From NCBI GenBank assembly GCA_003445555.1, contig DMDI01000223.1, forward strand, positions 4,769-10,163: a DNA stretch of 5,395 nucleotides, in the 5' to 3' direction. The notes beneath the pieces were generated by a model, which did not search any database, was not told where the DNA came from, and saw only the letters and a program-made list of their open reading frames with translations. Positions 1 to 4,696 of the stretch are shown one piece after another (position 1 is the first letter of the stretch; every line of letters begins with the position of its first letter). The translations under genes were made by a program, and so were the position numbers. Origin of the DNA: Desulfotomaculum sp. (GTDB lineage Bacteria; Bacillota; Desulfotomaculia; Desulfotomaculales; Nap2-2B).

Positions 1-376
1 CTTTTATACTTACCTTAACCTCGTCCATTCCTTCAAGTTCGGGGAGGGAATAACCATTTGTGAGCAAATAATTCCAAGTGCCAAGTTCATGGTGAAGTCT
101 TTTAGTGATTTCCGAAAGAGTTTGATCAAAAGTTGGCTCCCATCCTTCAAAAACTACAATCTTTGGTTTTGCCTTTTTTAAAGCCGTGATTAATTCATCT
201 AAAGCAAGGAAGGTTGGAAAGAAAGGCTTAGGACTTTTTATCCCTGGGAAGTGACAATCTAAAGGTTCTGCTCTCCTTAAGCATCCTTTACAGGAAAAGT
301 TACATCCCCAGAAAAATAGGCAGGATAAATTATGGGCGGCGTGAAAGGAAATATGATAAACTTTAGTTTCTATCAT
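1..376 (-). CDS. Radical SAM protein, PflA-like (partial, C-terminus off the left edge)
   Basis: The start is the ATG at 376-374, and 125 codons are visible before the window ends. Residues 23-35 read WGCNFSCKGCLRR, which contains the CX3CX2C cluster (C25, C29, C32). In this superfamily that cluster binds a [4Fe-4S] centre and cleaves S-adenosylmethionine. FEGWEPT (76-82) matches the position of the GGEP SAM-binding motif, and LLTNGY (104-109) and VKVSIK (120-125) match later strands of the radical SAM barrel. The overall look is that of short pyruvate-formate-lyase-activating-enzyme-like proteins, which are cytoplasmic and oxygen-sensitive; the substrate cannot be told. An AGG lies about 11 bases before the ATG, overlapping the end of a 50-residue ORF at 384-536, so the two are probably cotranscribed. 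The superfamily call is firm and the subfamily is inference. Confidence 0.9.
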   Translation of the reverse strand, partial: MIETKVYHISFHAAHNLSCLFFWGCNFSCKGCLRRAEPLDCHFPGIKSPKPFFPTFLALDELITALKKAKPKIVVFEGWEPTFDQTLSEITKRLHHELGTWNYLLTNGYSLPELEGMDEVKVSIK

Positions 377-383
377 TTTCTAC

Positions 384-536
384 TTAACCTAACCCCTTTC
401 TCTTTGCAAACAGTACATTAACTGGAGAAGTTTTTGTGGTATCCACTAAAAACATTATCTCCACTCCAAAACCCGGAGCGAACCGCAAATATGCTGTTAG
501 GCGCTTGCTGAACGCCTTCTCGCTAATATAGAACAC
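384..536 (-). CDS. Small hypothetical protein (50 aa) immediately upstream of the radical SAM gene
   Basis: This GTG-started ORF (GTG at 536-534, stop TAA at 386-384) encodes 50 residues. The centre reads LRFAPGFGVEIMFLVDTTK and the basic end reads FAKRKGLG. The composition looks protein-like, with alternating hydrophobic residues and few rare codons. There are no cysteines, no signal peptide and no obvious transmembrane helix. I do not recognise a family with confidence. The stop is 7 bases from the radical SAM ATG, and the downstream gene's weak ribosome site overlaps this stop, which suggests translational coupling. No strong ribosome site precedes the GTG. The frame is open a further five codons upstream, to a TGA inside the end of the nitroreductase pseudogene, so it could be the tail of a longer gene cut by that insertion. 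A role as a peptide substrate of the enzyme is possible but unproven. Confidence 0.45.
   Translation of the reverse strand: MFYISEKAFSKRLTAYLRFAPGFGVEIMFLVDTTKTSPVNVLFAKRKGLG
495..504 (+). repeat. Left copy of inverted 10-bp repeat TGTTAGGCGC
   Basis: TGTTAGGCGC occurs here on the plus strand and again at 1392-1383 on the minus strand. The two copies bracket the GC-richer nitroreductase pseudogene. GTTAGGC/GCCTAAC fits the integron attC core pattern (GTTRRRY/RYYYAAC), but no full folded attC site is visible. The copy lies inside the frame of the 50-residue ORF. Confidence 0.45.
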
Positions 537-540
537 ATGT

Positions 541-1390
541 TCACAATATCAAGACTTCGTTCAACGGTCGTCTTGGTGTATGCTCCTTCTCCTGTTCAGC
601 ATAGCCCAAGCGGAATGTGAGCTGCGGCATGACGCCCTCCATCGGCATCAGCTTGGTCACCTCGGTTTTGATCTCAGGGAGCTGCAGGATCTGGTTCATC
701 GGATGCAAACGAATGCCTGAGTTCGTAACCAGTAGCCACACCCGTTCGAAAGCCTGCCCAGCTTTGACCTGTGCGGTCCGGTTGCTGCCACGCGAACTGA
801 GCGCAACAAGCACCGGCGCACTCATCAGCACCTCTGAATCTTTCTTAGCTGTGCCCTCTCCCGTTCAGGTAGGTCACGGCCAACTGTGCCACCTTGGAGA
901 CCAGCCACGGCATGCCGAAGGCGCCCTGTCCGATCCAGTAACCAAGCTCATCGCGCCAGGCAGGATCGGCGAACTGCAGCGCGTCGGCACGCACCATCAA
1001 CTCATCCTCCCCGCTTGATATCAGGCTCGTCGGTCACGTGCAGCCGGATGTCCTCTTCCACGCAACAATCATGCAACCGCTGGAGGTCCTCCGCTGGGAT
1101 AGGGCGCGCATAGTATGCCTGGCGGTTGGTGTGGCGGGCGGGAATAGCATCGAATAGCGCCGTTGGCCTGAATGCCGAAGGCTGCCCCGGTGGCGTGAAC
1201 CGCCCCACTGCCGACAGTTCCTCATTACCCAGCTCCGGGAAGTAGGTCACTTGGTGGGCATAGCCGAAGTGCTCGGCAGCTATCAGCAAGTTCTCCAATG
1301 CACAGCCTATACTAATATTAAATTCCCTCTGGTCAGTATCGGCTACCTTTAGCCACCCGGTCTTATCTACGAATATCCGAATGCGCCTAA
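541..1390 (-). pseudogene. Acg-family FMN-binding nitroreductase, frameshifted and lacking its N-terminus
   Basis: Three frames on the minus strand join into one Acg-type nitroreductase-fold protein. Piece 1 (about 1382-1013) carries the segments IRIFVDK, DQREFNISIGCALENL and ARHTNRQAYYARPIPAEDL. Piece 2 (about 1008-863) reads ADALQFADPAWRDELGYW and then MPWLVSKVAQLAVTYLN. Piece 3 (862-541) reads GTAKKDSEVLMSAPVLVAL, then GIRLHPMNQILQLPEI, and ends EKEHTPRRPLNEVLIL. Piece 1 shifts to piece 2 by one extra G in a run of four (plus-strand C-run 1009-1012). Piece 2 shifts to piece 3 by two missing bases between 862 and 863, where AAC-ATG-GGA would be expected. The N-terminal segment of the family (the SSHNTQPW-like part) is absent: similarity starts just inside the inverted repeat at 1383-1392. 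About 280 residues remain of roughly 320-330. Intact relatives bind FMN and reduce nitro compounds or quinones. GC is higher than in neighbouring genes, which fits transfer. Confidence 0.85.
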
Positions 1391-1392
1391 CA
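1383..1392 (-). repeat. Right copy of inverted 10-bp repeat TGTTAGGCGC
   Basis: This is the minus-strand copy of the 10-mer at 495-504. Recognisable nitroreductase coding sequence begins directly after it, and the DNA on its far side (1391-1450) is very A/T-rich. It therefore sits at an apparent junction. Confidence 0.45.
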
Positions 1393-1421
1393 ATAAAAAT
1401 TGATAAATAAGTAGGATTATG

Positions 1422-1562
1422 TTAATATAATAAAGACTTTGTGTATTTGTCAAGCCCCAAAAGTATACCACTTTGATCACGAAAAGATTTACCGCCACCG
1501 GGTAAAATTTGTCCATATGACAAGGACTTTTTGGTAAATAATTTCATTAAACCGTAGACCAT
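1422..1562 (-). CDS. Possible small ORF (46 aa), unrecognised
   Basis: An ATG at 1562-1560 opens a 46-residue frame ending in TAA at 1424-1422. The middle reads KLFTKKSLSYGQILPGGGKS, followed by FRDQSGILLGLDKY. AGAGG lies about 4 bases before the ATG, a usable but close ribosome site. The frame is open for about ten more codons upstream, which could mean it is the tail of a broken gene. The glycine-rich PGGGKS and the balanced composition look protein-like, but I know no family for it. It lies 40 bases after the DUF3795-type gene on the same strand and could be cotranscribed with it. The promoter at 1425-1453 overlaps its 3' end, which weakens the case that both are real. Confidence 0.3.
   Translation of the reverse strand: MVYGLMKLFTKKSLSYGQILPGGGKSFRDQSGILLGLDKYTKSLLY
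1425..1453 (-). promoter_or_regulatory. Predicted sigma-A promoter reading into the nitroreductase pseudogene
   Basis: On the minus strand a perfect TTGACA (1453-1448) is followed, after 17 bases, by TTATAT (1430-1425). Transcription would start near 1418 and run leftward through the nitroreductase remnant towards the 50-residue ORF and radical SAM gene. No start codon with a ribosome site follows at once. It overlaps the end of the possible 46-residue ORF, where TTGAC falls across its Leu-Asp codons. Confidence 0.5.
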
Positions 1563-1602
1563 TTTGCCTCTTTGTTTCCCAACGTTCTCTCGCTTCCTTA
1601 TG

Positions 1603-1839
1603 TTACCAGTTTCTTTTTCCGGCCAGAAATTTATCCGTGCCCTGTTTTTTAAGCCTGTCGAGGTTCTTCAGGTGAGCATTTTCGTGGACGGGCTTAAGGA
1701 AATCTAATATTGCACAGGTTCGAAATTCTTCACACTCCCAGCAACCCTGGATATTATTTTTTTGGCAACTGCTTCTGATCTTGCAGGCAGGTGGCCCGCC
1801 TCCATTCCGGCAGGTTCTTTTGCAGCGCAGCCTTATCAT
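1603..1839 (-). CDS. DUF3795-type cysteine-rich protein, short (possibly N-terminally truncated)
   Basis: The 78 residues contain GGGPPACKIRSSC (13-25), GCWECEEF (32-39) and LDFLKPVHENAHLKNL (45-60). This is the C-terminal pattern I associate with DUF3795 proteins. There are seven cysteines (6, 10, 19, 25, 33, 36, 42) and two histidines (52, 56), so metal or Fe-S binding is plausible, but the family has no settled function that I know of. Members usually begin with a further 40 or so residues carrying a CGxxCxxC motif; that part is missing here. A TAA stands directly before the ATG in the same frame, so there is no in-frame extension. The ribosome site is weak (AAAGG about 14 bases upstream). 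It is therefore either a short version or a decayed remnant. It is divergent from the membrane protein gene at 1929, with 89 bases between them. Confidence 0.65.
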   Translation of the reverse strand: MIRLRCKRTCRNGGGPPACKIRSSCQKNNIQGCWECEEFRTCAILDFLKPVHENAHLKNLDRLKKQGTDKFLAGKRNW

Positions 1840-1874
1840 TTATTTTAAGGGTACCTTTAAATTCCTAAAAAAAT

Positions 1875-1906
1875 TTGACATTTAAAAACATTAATTGTGC
1901 TATTAT
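1875..1906 (+). promoter_or_regulatory. Predicted promoter (TTGACA with extended -10) for the membrane protein gene
   Basis: TTGACA at 1875-1880 is followed by TATTAT at 1901-1906. A TG one base upstream of the -10 (1898-1899) gives the extended TGnTATTAT form. The 20-base spacer is long, but the extended -10 can compensate. Transcription would start near 1913, just before the G-rich ribosome site at 1916-1921. Confidence 0.5.
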
Positions 1907-1928
1907 TATCTAAATAGGGGGAAATCTT

Positions 1929-2582
1929 TTGGTGAAAGGAGCAAAGGCGCCGCAGGTAATGCCGGGAGCCCAAATAGGCGGAAAGGTAGAATTTACAAAA
2001 ATAGCTCCTCCCGTAAAAGAAAAACCTTTATGGGAAAAAGTTTGGGTAAAAGTGCTGGCTTTAGTTAAGCTTTTAGTCCTGGCCCTGCTTATGGCCTTTT
2101 TTGCTGCCCGGCTTTTAAGAGGCGGCTCAGAAACAATGACCACAAGGCCGGGCTTAAGCCTGGGATTAGGTTTGGGAGTTGCCGTGCTGGCTCCCTTGGT
2201 CTTAGTTATTCTTTGTGCTATTATAATTGGTCAGGCGGCTACTTTGGTTTTAGGCACGTTTTACTTAAGCCTTTTGGCCTTAGGAGGGCTTTTGTTTAAA
2301 CCCGTTGCCGGTTTAGTGGCGGGGAATTTTATTTTCCGTTATTTACAAAAGGAAAAACAAACTGCTCTTCTCTGGACAGTCCTTTTGGGGAGCACAGTTA
2401 TCTGGCTGGTTTGCCTTGTTCCATACCTGGGAGCAGTAATTAACGTTTTGGGCCTGCTTTTTACCGTCGGAACCCTTACCGTTTTGCTAAGCCGGAATTT
2501 TCTTACCTGGCCCTGGGGAGGGGGAAAAAACGAAAAAACTGTTTCCGGGACAACCGAATCCGGTATTAATGCCGCTAATTAA
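1929..2582 (+). CDS. Multi-pass membrane protein resembling the C-terminal part of bactofilin-like membrane proteins
   Basis: The start is TTG at 1929 (7 bases after AGGGGG at 1916-1921) or GTG at 1932 (10 bases); both are possible, giving 217 or 216 residues. Residues 9-22 (PQVMPGAQIGGKVE) look like the last turn of a bactofilin-type beta-helix repeat, followed by the linker FTKIAPPVKEKP. Hydrophobic segments lie near 39-60, 78-100, 103-123, 146-167 and 169-188. They contain the TRPGLSLGLGLGV-APLVLVIL pattern found in the membrane tail of polymer-forming cytoskeletal-type proteins. The end (199-217) is polar. The cytoskeletal-like repeats that normally precede this tail are missing, yet the gene has its own promoter and ribosome site. 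It is probably an integral membrane protein. No enzyme motif is seen; partners and role are unknown. Confidence 0.8.
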   Translation: MVKGAKAPQVMPGAQIGGKVEFTKIAPPVKEKPLWEKVWVKVLALVKLLVLALLMAFFAARLLRGGSETMTTRPGLSLGLGLGVAVLAPLVLVILCAIIIGQAATLVLGTFYLSLLALGGLLFKPVAGLVAGNFIFRYLQKEKQTALLWTVLLGSTVIWLVCLVPYLGAVINVLGLLFTVGTLTVLLSRNFLTWPWGGGKNEKTVSGTTESGINAAN

Positions 2583-2670
2583 ATACCCTAAACATTATCC
2601 GGAAAATATCCTCCAGAAAGGTGGTTATATAATTAAATTAACTCAGGAAACCTTTCCTTTCTCTTTTTAA

Positions 2671-2710
2671 ACGCGAGTAGGGCCGTTAAATTTAACGTCC
2701 CTACTCGCGT
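2671..2710. repeat. 40-bp near-perfect palindrome
   Basis: Outer arms ACGCGAGTAGGG (2671-2682) and CCCTACTCGCGT (2699-2710) pair perfectly. The inner CGTTAAATTTAACG (2684-2697) is itself a palindrome. The only mismatch in the 40 bases is C2683 against T2698. No U-tract follows on either strand, so it is not a standard intrinsic terminator, although it sits between two genes. It could be a dispersed repeat, a mobile-element footprint or a protein-binding site. Confidence 0.8.
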
Positions 2711-2795
2711 ATCTACCAAGTTAGTGGCGTTTGGCTTTAGCTAACAACATGGGCATTTCCAGGAAAAATATCGCCAGAAGAAATGGGGGTTAAAA

Positions 2796-3518
2796 ATGGA
2801 TATAATGATTAAATGGTTTCCGCCTTCTTGGTTTCAAATAAAAACAGGGCAGAAAATAATTTATATTGATCCCGCCTACTTAAAGACCTATTTTAAGAAT
2901 TATCCTAAAAAAATCGAGTTTTCCAAGTGGCCGGAGGAGATTGATGGGCTGCCCGAAGAATTAGAGAAGGCCGATTTAATTTTAATAACGCATAATCACA
3001 AAGACCATTGCAAGCGGGTTACGGTGGACCGGCTCACCCGTCCGGGTACTTTAATTGTGGCCCCAAAGCGGTGCGTTAAACCGTTGGGAAAGGAAATAAA
3101 AGCAATTAGTCCAGGGGAGGAAATAACCTTTGAAGATGTAAAAATAAGGGCCGTAGAAGCTTATAATATCAAATTTTCAAGAAAAATATGGCATCGTCAG
3201 GGTGATGGTGTTGGCTACGTAATTACGCTGAAAGGAAGAACAATTTATCATGCTGGTGATACAGACTTCATACCTGAAAGGAATAATCTGGGAATTATCG
3301 ATATAGCTTTAATTCCTATTGGAGGAATCTTTACCATGGACATTCAGGAAGCGGTTGAAGCTACTATGGCCATAAAACCCAGGGTTGTAATCCCGATGCA
3401 TGTTCTTAAGGCAAATCCCCAGGAATTTAAGACCAAAGTAGAAACAAGGTCAGATGTTCAGGTCATGCTTTTGCAAATAGGAGAAGCTCATTATCTGGAA
3501 GAAAGTAGCAAGAATTAA
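2796..3518 (+). CDS. Metallo-beta-lactamase-fold hydrolase (UlaG-like / Lactamase_B_3 type)
   Basis: The start ATG at 2796 lies 6 bases after GGGGG (2785-2789), better placed than the second ATG at 2805. The 240 residues have the complete metal-site set: H66-N-H68-K-D70-H71 (the HxHxDH motif), the AGDTD loop with D155, and H202 in IPMHVL. Other family marks are IDPAYL (24-29), the AYN turn (122-124), GDGVGYVI (136-143), IYHAGDTDFIP (150-160) and GGIFTMD (176-182). Length and motifs fit the small cytoplasmic MBL-fold hydrolases related to L-ascorbate-6-phosphate lactonase, which bind two metal ions and hydrolyse a phosphodiester, lactone or other ester. The actual substrate is unknown. The gene looks intact. 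Fragments of other genes begin directly after its stop codon, so it marks the edge of a rearranged segment. Confidence 0.9.
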   Translation: MDIMIKWFPPSWFQIKTGQKIIYIDPAYLKTYFKNYPKKIEFSKWPEEIDGLPEELEKADLILITHNHKDHCKRVTVDRLTRPGTLIVAPKRCVKPLGKEIKAISPGEEITFEDVKIRAVEAYNIKFSRKIWHRQGDGVGYVITLKGRTIYHAGDTDFIPERNNLGIIDIALIPIGGIFTMDIQEAVEATMAIKPRVVIPMHVLKANPQEFKTKVETRSDVQVMLLQIGEAHYLEESSKN

Positions 3519-3521
3519 ACC

Positions 3522-3640
3522 CTTAAAAACATTAAAGATATTCTCAAATAGCCAAAGAAGTAATCTCATGCTGTTCTACATGTGACCCTTGCGGATTTGA
3601 TGCAGTTGAGCAAGCGAAAAAAATCGATTACTCTGAGGTA
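3522..3640 (+). pseudogene. Probable N-terminal remnant of an ArsM-like arsenite methyltransferase
   Basis: Directly after the hydrolase stop, one frame reads LKNIKDI (3522-3542) and a second reads YSQIAKEVISCCSTCDPCG (3539-3595), then [16 protein letters not shown]. Arsenite S-adenosylmethyltransferases begin with a similar pattern: a KxYGxIA segment, a cysteine pair or cluster, then an (I/L)GYSEEDL segment before the SAM-binding glycine loop. Here the two frames meet at AGATAT, as if a short stretch had been lost between repeats. No ATG is present, and the SAM-binding domain is absent. The second frame continues to a TGA at 3713-3715 as apparent nonsense overlapping the ABC gene. The match is from memory of short motifs; a different cysteine-rich protein remains possible. 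Confidence 0.4.
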
Positions 3641-3644
3641 GATT

Positions 3645-3968
3645 ATGACGAAAAACGTATTGATGAAGTTAAACCGGGTTACCAAGACTTACGTTATGGG
3701 CGAGGTGGCGGTTGAAGCATTAAAGGAGACTTCTTTGGAAGTATACGAAGGTGAACTGCTGGTTATTTTGGGTCCCAGCGGTTCTGGCAAAAGCACCCTG
3801 CTGAACATCATGGGTGGGATGGACCTGCCGACCAGCGGCCTGGTATATTTTGGACAGGAAGAACTAAGCCAGGCAAAAGACAATCAATTAACCAGATATA
3901 GACGCTATGAGTTAGGCTTTTTATTTCAATTTTTCAATCTCATTCCCGATTTGACAGCAAAGGAATGA
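3645..3968 (+). pseudogene. ABC transporter ATPase (LolD/MacB type), truncated after the Q-loop
   Basis: The start ATG at 3645 has GAGGT at 3635-3639, and 107 residues follow. An A-loop tyrosine at Y16 (TKTYVMGE), the Walker A motif GPSGSGKST (43-51) and the Q-loop [11 protein letters not shown] (91-101, Q95) are all clear. The spacing is that of the LolD/MacB/FtsE-like exporters that work with FtsX-type permeases. After DLTAKE the frame stops. The signature LSGGQ, Walker B, D-loop and H-loop (about 120 residues) are missing, so it cannot hydrolyse ATP. The cut falls exactly where the ribosome site and ATG of the next small ORF begin (AAAGGAATG, 3959-3967), which suggests a deletion joining two genes at short matching sequence. 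No permease gene is nearby. Confidence 0.88.
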
Positions 3969-4118
3969 AAGATGGTGGTTTTTTGGGCGGTATCTATGGT
4001 ATGGCTTTCATTGGTGCGGCGGTTTATTACCTCCAGCATGCTGCTACGTTCTGGGCCGGGGGTCTTTGGTTTTTCAAACGTGCTGATATACAGGGTACTG
4101 GAACTTCTGAAAATATAG
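3965..4118 (+). pseudogene. Small one-helix membrane protein, frameshifted in a G-run
   Basis: ATG at 3965 overlaps the stop of the truncated ABC gene. The first frame reads [20 protein letters not shown] and then YYLQHAATFWAG, with a hydrophobic helix over residues 5-30. It then runs on as unlikely sequence to a TAG at 4139. If one G is dropped from the GGGGG run at 4058-4062, the frame continues VFGFSNVLIYRVLELLKI and stops at TAG 4116-4118. This gives a protein of about 50 residues with a second hydrophobic segment. Small proteins with a similar GAAVYYxQHATTFW core occur in Clostridia as I recall, with no known function. Some residues between the two halves may also be missing. It could be an expressed gene if the extra G is a sequencing error. 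Confidence 0.6.
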
Positions 4119-4134
4119 ATCATCCACCGTTCCT

Positions 4135-4310
4135 TTCTTCATAGCGGAGAGAATACGGCCATTTATCCAGGACTCTTCTTTTAGGCGAATTACGCCCAAA
4201 CGGGGAAGTTGGACGGCTTTTCCTTTGATCTTGATAGTTCCTGTTAATCGAAATGAATCGTGTATACCTTTCTTGTAAGTATTCAGTAAACCGGGCAGCA
4301 GGAGTAGGTT
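4135..4310 (-). mobile_element. Internal fragment of a TnpB (IS605-family OrfB) protein
   Basis: The minus-strand frame is open from 4322 to a TGA at 4076-4074. Its recognisable part reads KKGIHDSFRLTGTIKIKGK, then VQLPRLGVIRLKEE and INGRILSA (ending near 4143). This matches the central part of TnpB proteins, where a SFRLTG strand and a LPKLGxVRL strand precede the RuvC-like nuclease motifs. Only about 55 of roughly 370-400 residues remain. The zinc finger and the catalytic residues are absent, and no transposon end is visible. An in-frame TGA (4325-4323) closes the N-terminal side. Its left end abuts the small membrane protein remnant in the opposite orientation. It is a dead fragment recording a past insertion. 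Confidence 0.75.
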
Positions 4311-4434
4311 ATAGAGTCGTGATCACCCCGGCCTTATTTTTCAGCTCCCGGTACTCTTCGTTAAATCTTTTTCGTATGCTGTCTCTGCCCCCTCTAAATG
4401 CCTTTTTAAAGCTTTAAGTTTATATTATGGTGTC

Positions 4435-4465
4435 CCCTTAATTTCCCTTAATTTCCACCGTGGAA
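4435..4465. repeat. Tandem 10-bp repeat followed by a small hairpin
   Basis: CCCTTAATTT occurs twice head to tail (4435-4444 and 4445-4454). It runs into TTCCAC-C-GTGGAA (4453-4465), a 6-bp inverted repeat with a one-base centre. It could be an operator-like site or the edge of a lost element. Confidence 0.5.
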
Positions 4466-4530
4466 GGAGGATGTGGCGGGATCTAGCGATTTCCCTCTTC
4501 GTATGTGTAGTAGAAGATTCATTGCCACCG

Positions 4531-4548
4531 ATATCATCTATATCATCT
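4531..4548. repeat. Tandem 9-bp repeat ATATCATCT x2
   Basis: ATATCATCT is present as two exact adjacent copies (4531-4539, 4540-4548), about 150 bases upstream of the DUF5674 start. It may be chance or a binding site. Confidence 0.4.
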
Positions 4549-4681
4549 CCTGATCCTTTCGCCAAACCGTCGGAGGTGGTAGAATAGAGAAAGAGCATCA
4601 TTGGTTCTGAATGGGGTTTTAAAGGGTGATAGGAGAACCGGAAAGAGGAAAATCATTTTCTTGGCCCCACGGGATCCAGTT

Positions 4682-4689
4682 AGGGAGGT
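4682..4689 (+). promoter_or_regulatory. Ribosome binding site that fixes the DUF5674 start
   Basis: AGGGAGGT lies 7 bases before the ATG at 4697. This near-ideal site supports that start over a reading frame open 32 codons further upstream (to 4601), whose extra residues do not resemble the family. Confidence 0.8.
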
Positions 4690-4696
4690 AGTTTTG

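Larger units (their letters stand above)
4311..4696. other. Stretch without a supported gene
   Basis: Between the TnpB fragment and the DUF5674 start I find no supported gene. On the minus strand near 4325-4425, two overlapping frames give short protein-like runs (one ending EYRELKNKAGVITTL, one reading LKALKRHLEGAETAYEKDL). They have no start codon and no family I recognise, and may be more decayed mobile-element sequence. Two small tandem repeats lie at 4435-4454 and 4531-4548. No convincing promoter for the DUF5674 gene could be picked out. Confidence 0.5.

Noticed and set aside
617..1113. Two plus-strand open frames over the nitroreductase region
   Set aside because: They run antisense to clearly recognisable nitroreductase coding sequence and resemble no family; GC-rich DNA leaves antisense frames open.
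1910..2143. Minus-strand frame opposite the membrane protein
   Set aside because: Antisense shadow of a gene with its own promoter, ribosome site and membrane-protein pattern.
2614..2668. Terminator for the membrane protein gene (AGAAAGG / CCTTTCT before CTTTTT)
   Set aside because: Only a 7-bp A/T-leaning stem with a loop of more than 30 bases; too weak to annotate.
2671..2710. Intrinsic terminator
   Set aside because: The stem is excellent but neither strand has a T-run after it.
4471..4587. 38-residue frame beginning ATG TGG after AAGGAGG
   Set aside because: The ribosome site touches the ATG with no spacing, and the translation is low-complexity with tandem repeats; no support for a gene.
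4601..4696. N-terminal extension of the DUF5674 frame by 32 residues
   Set aside because: The strong ribosome site at 4682-4689 points to the ATG at 4697, and the extra residues are not protein-family-like.
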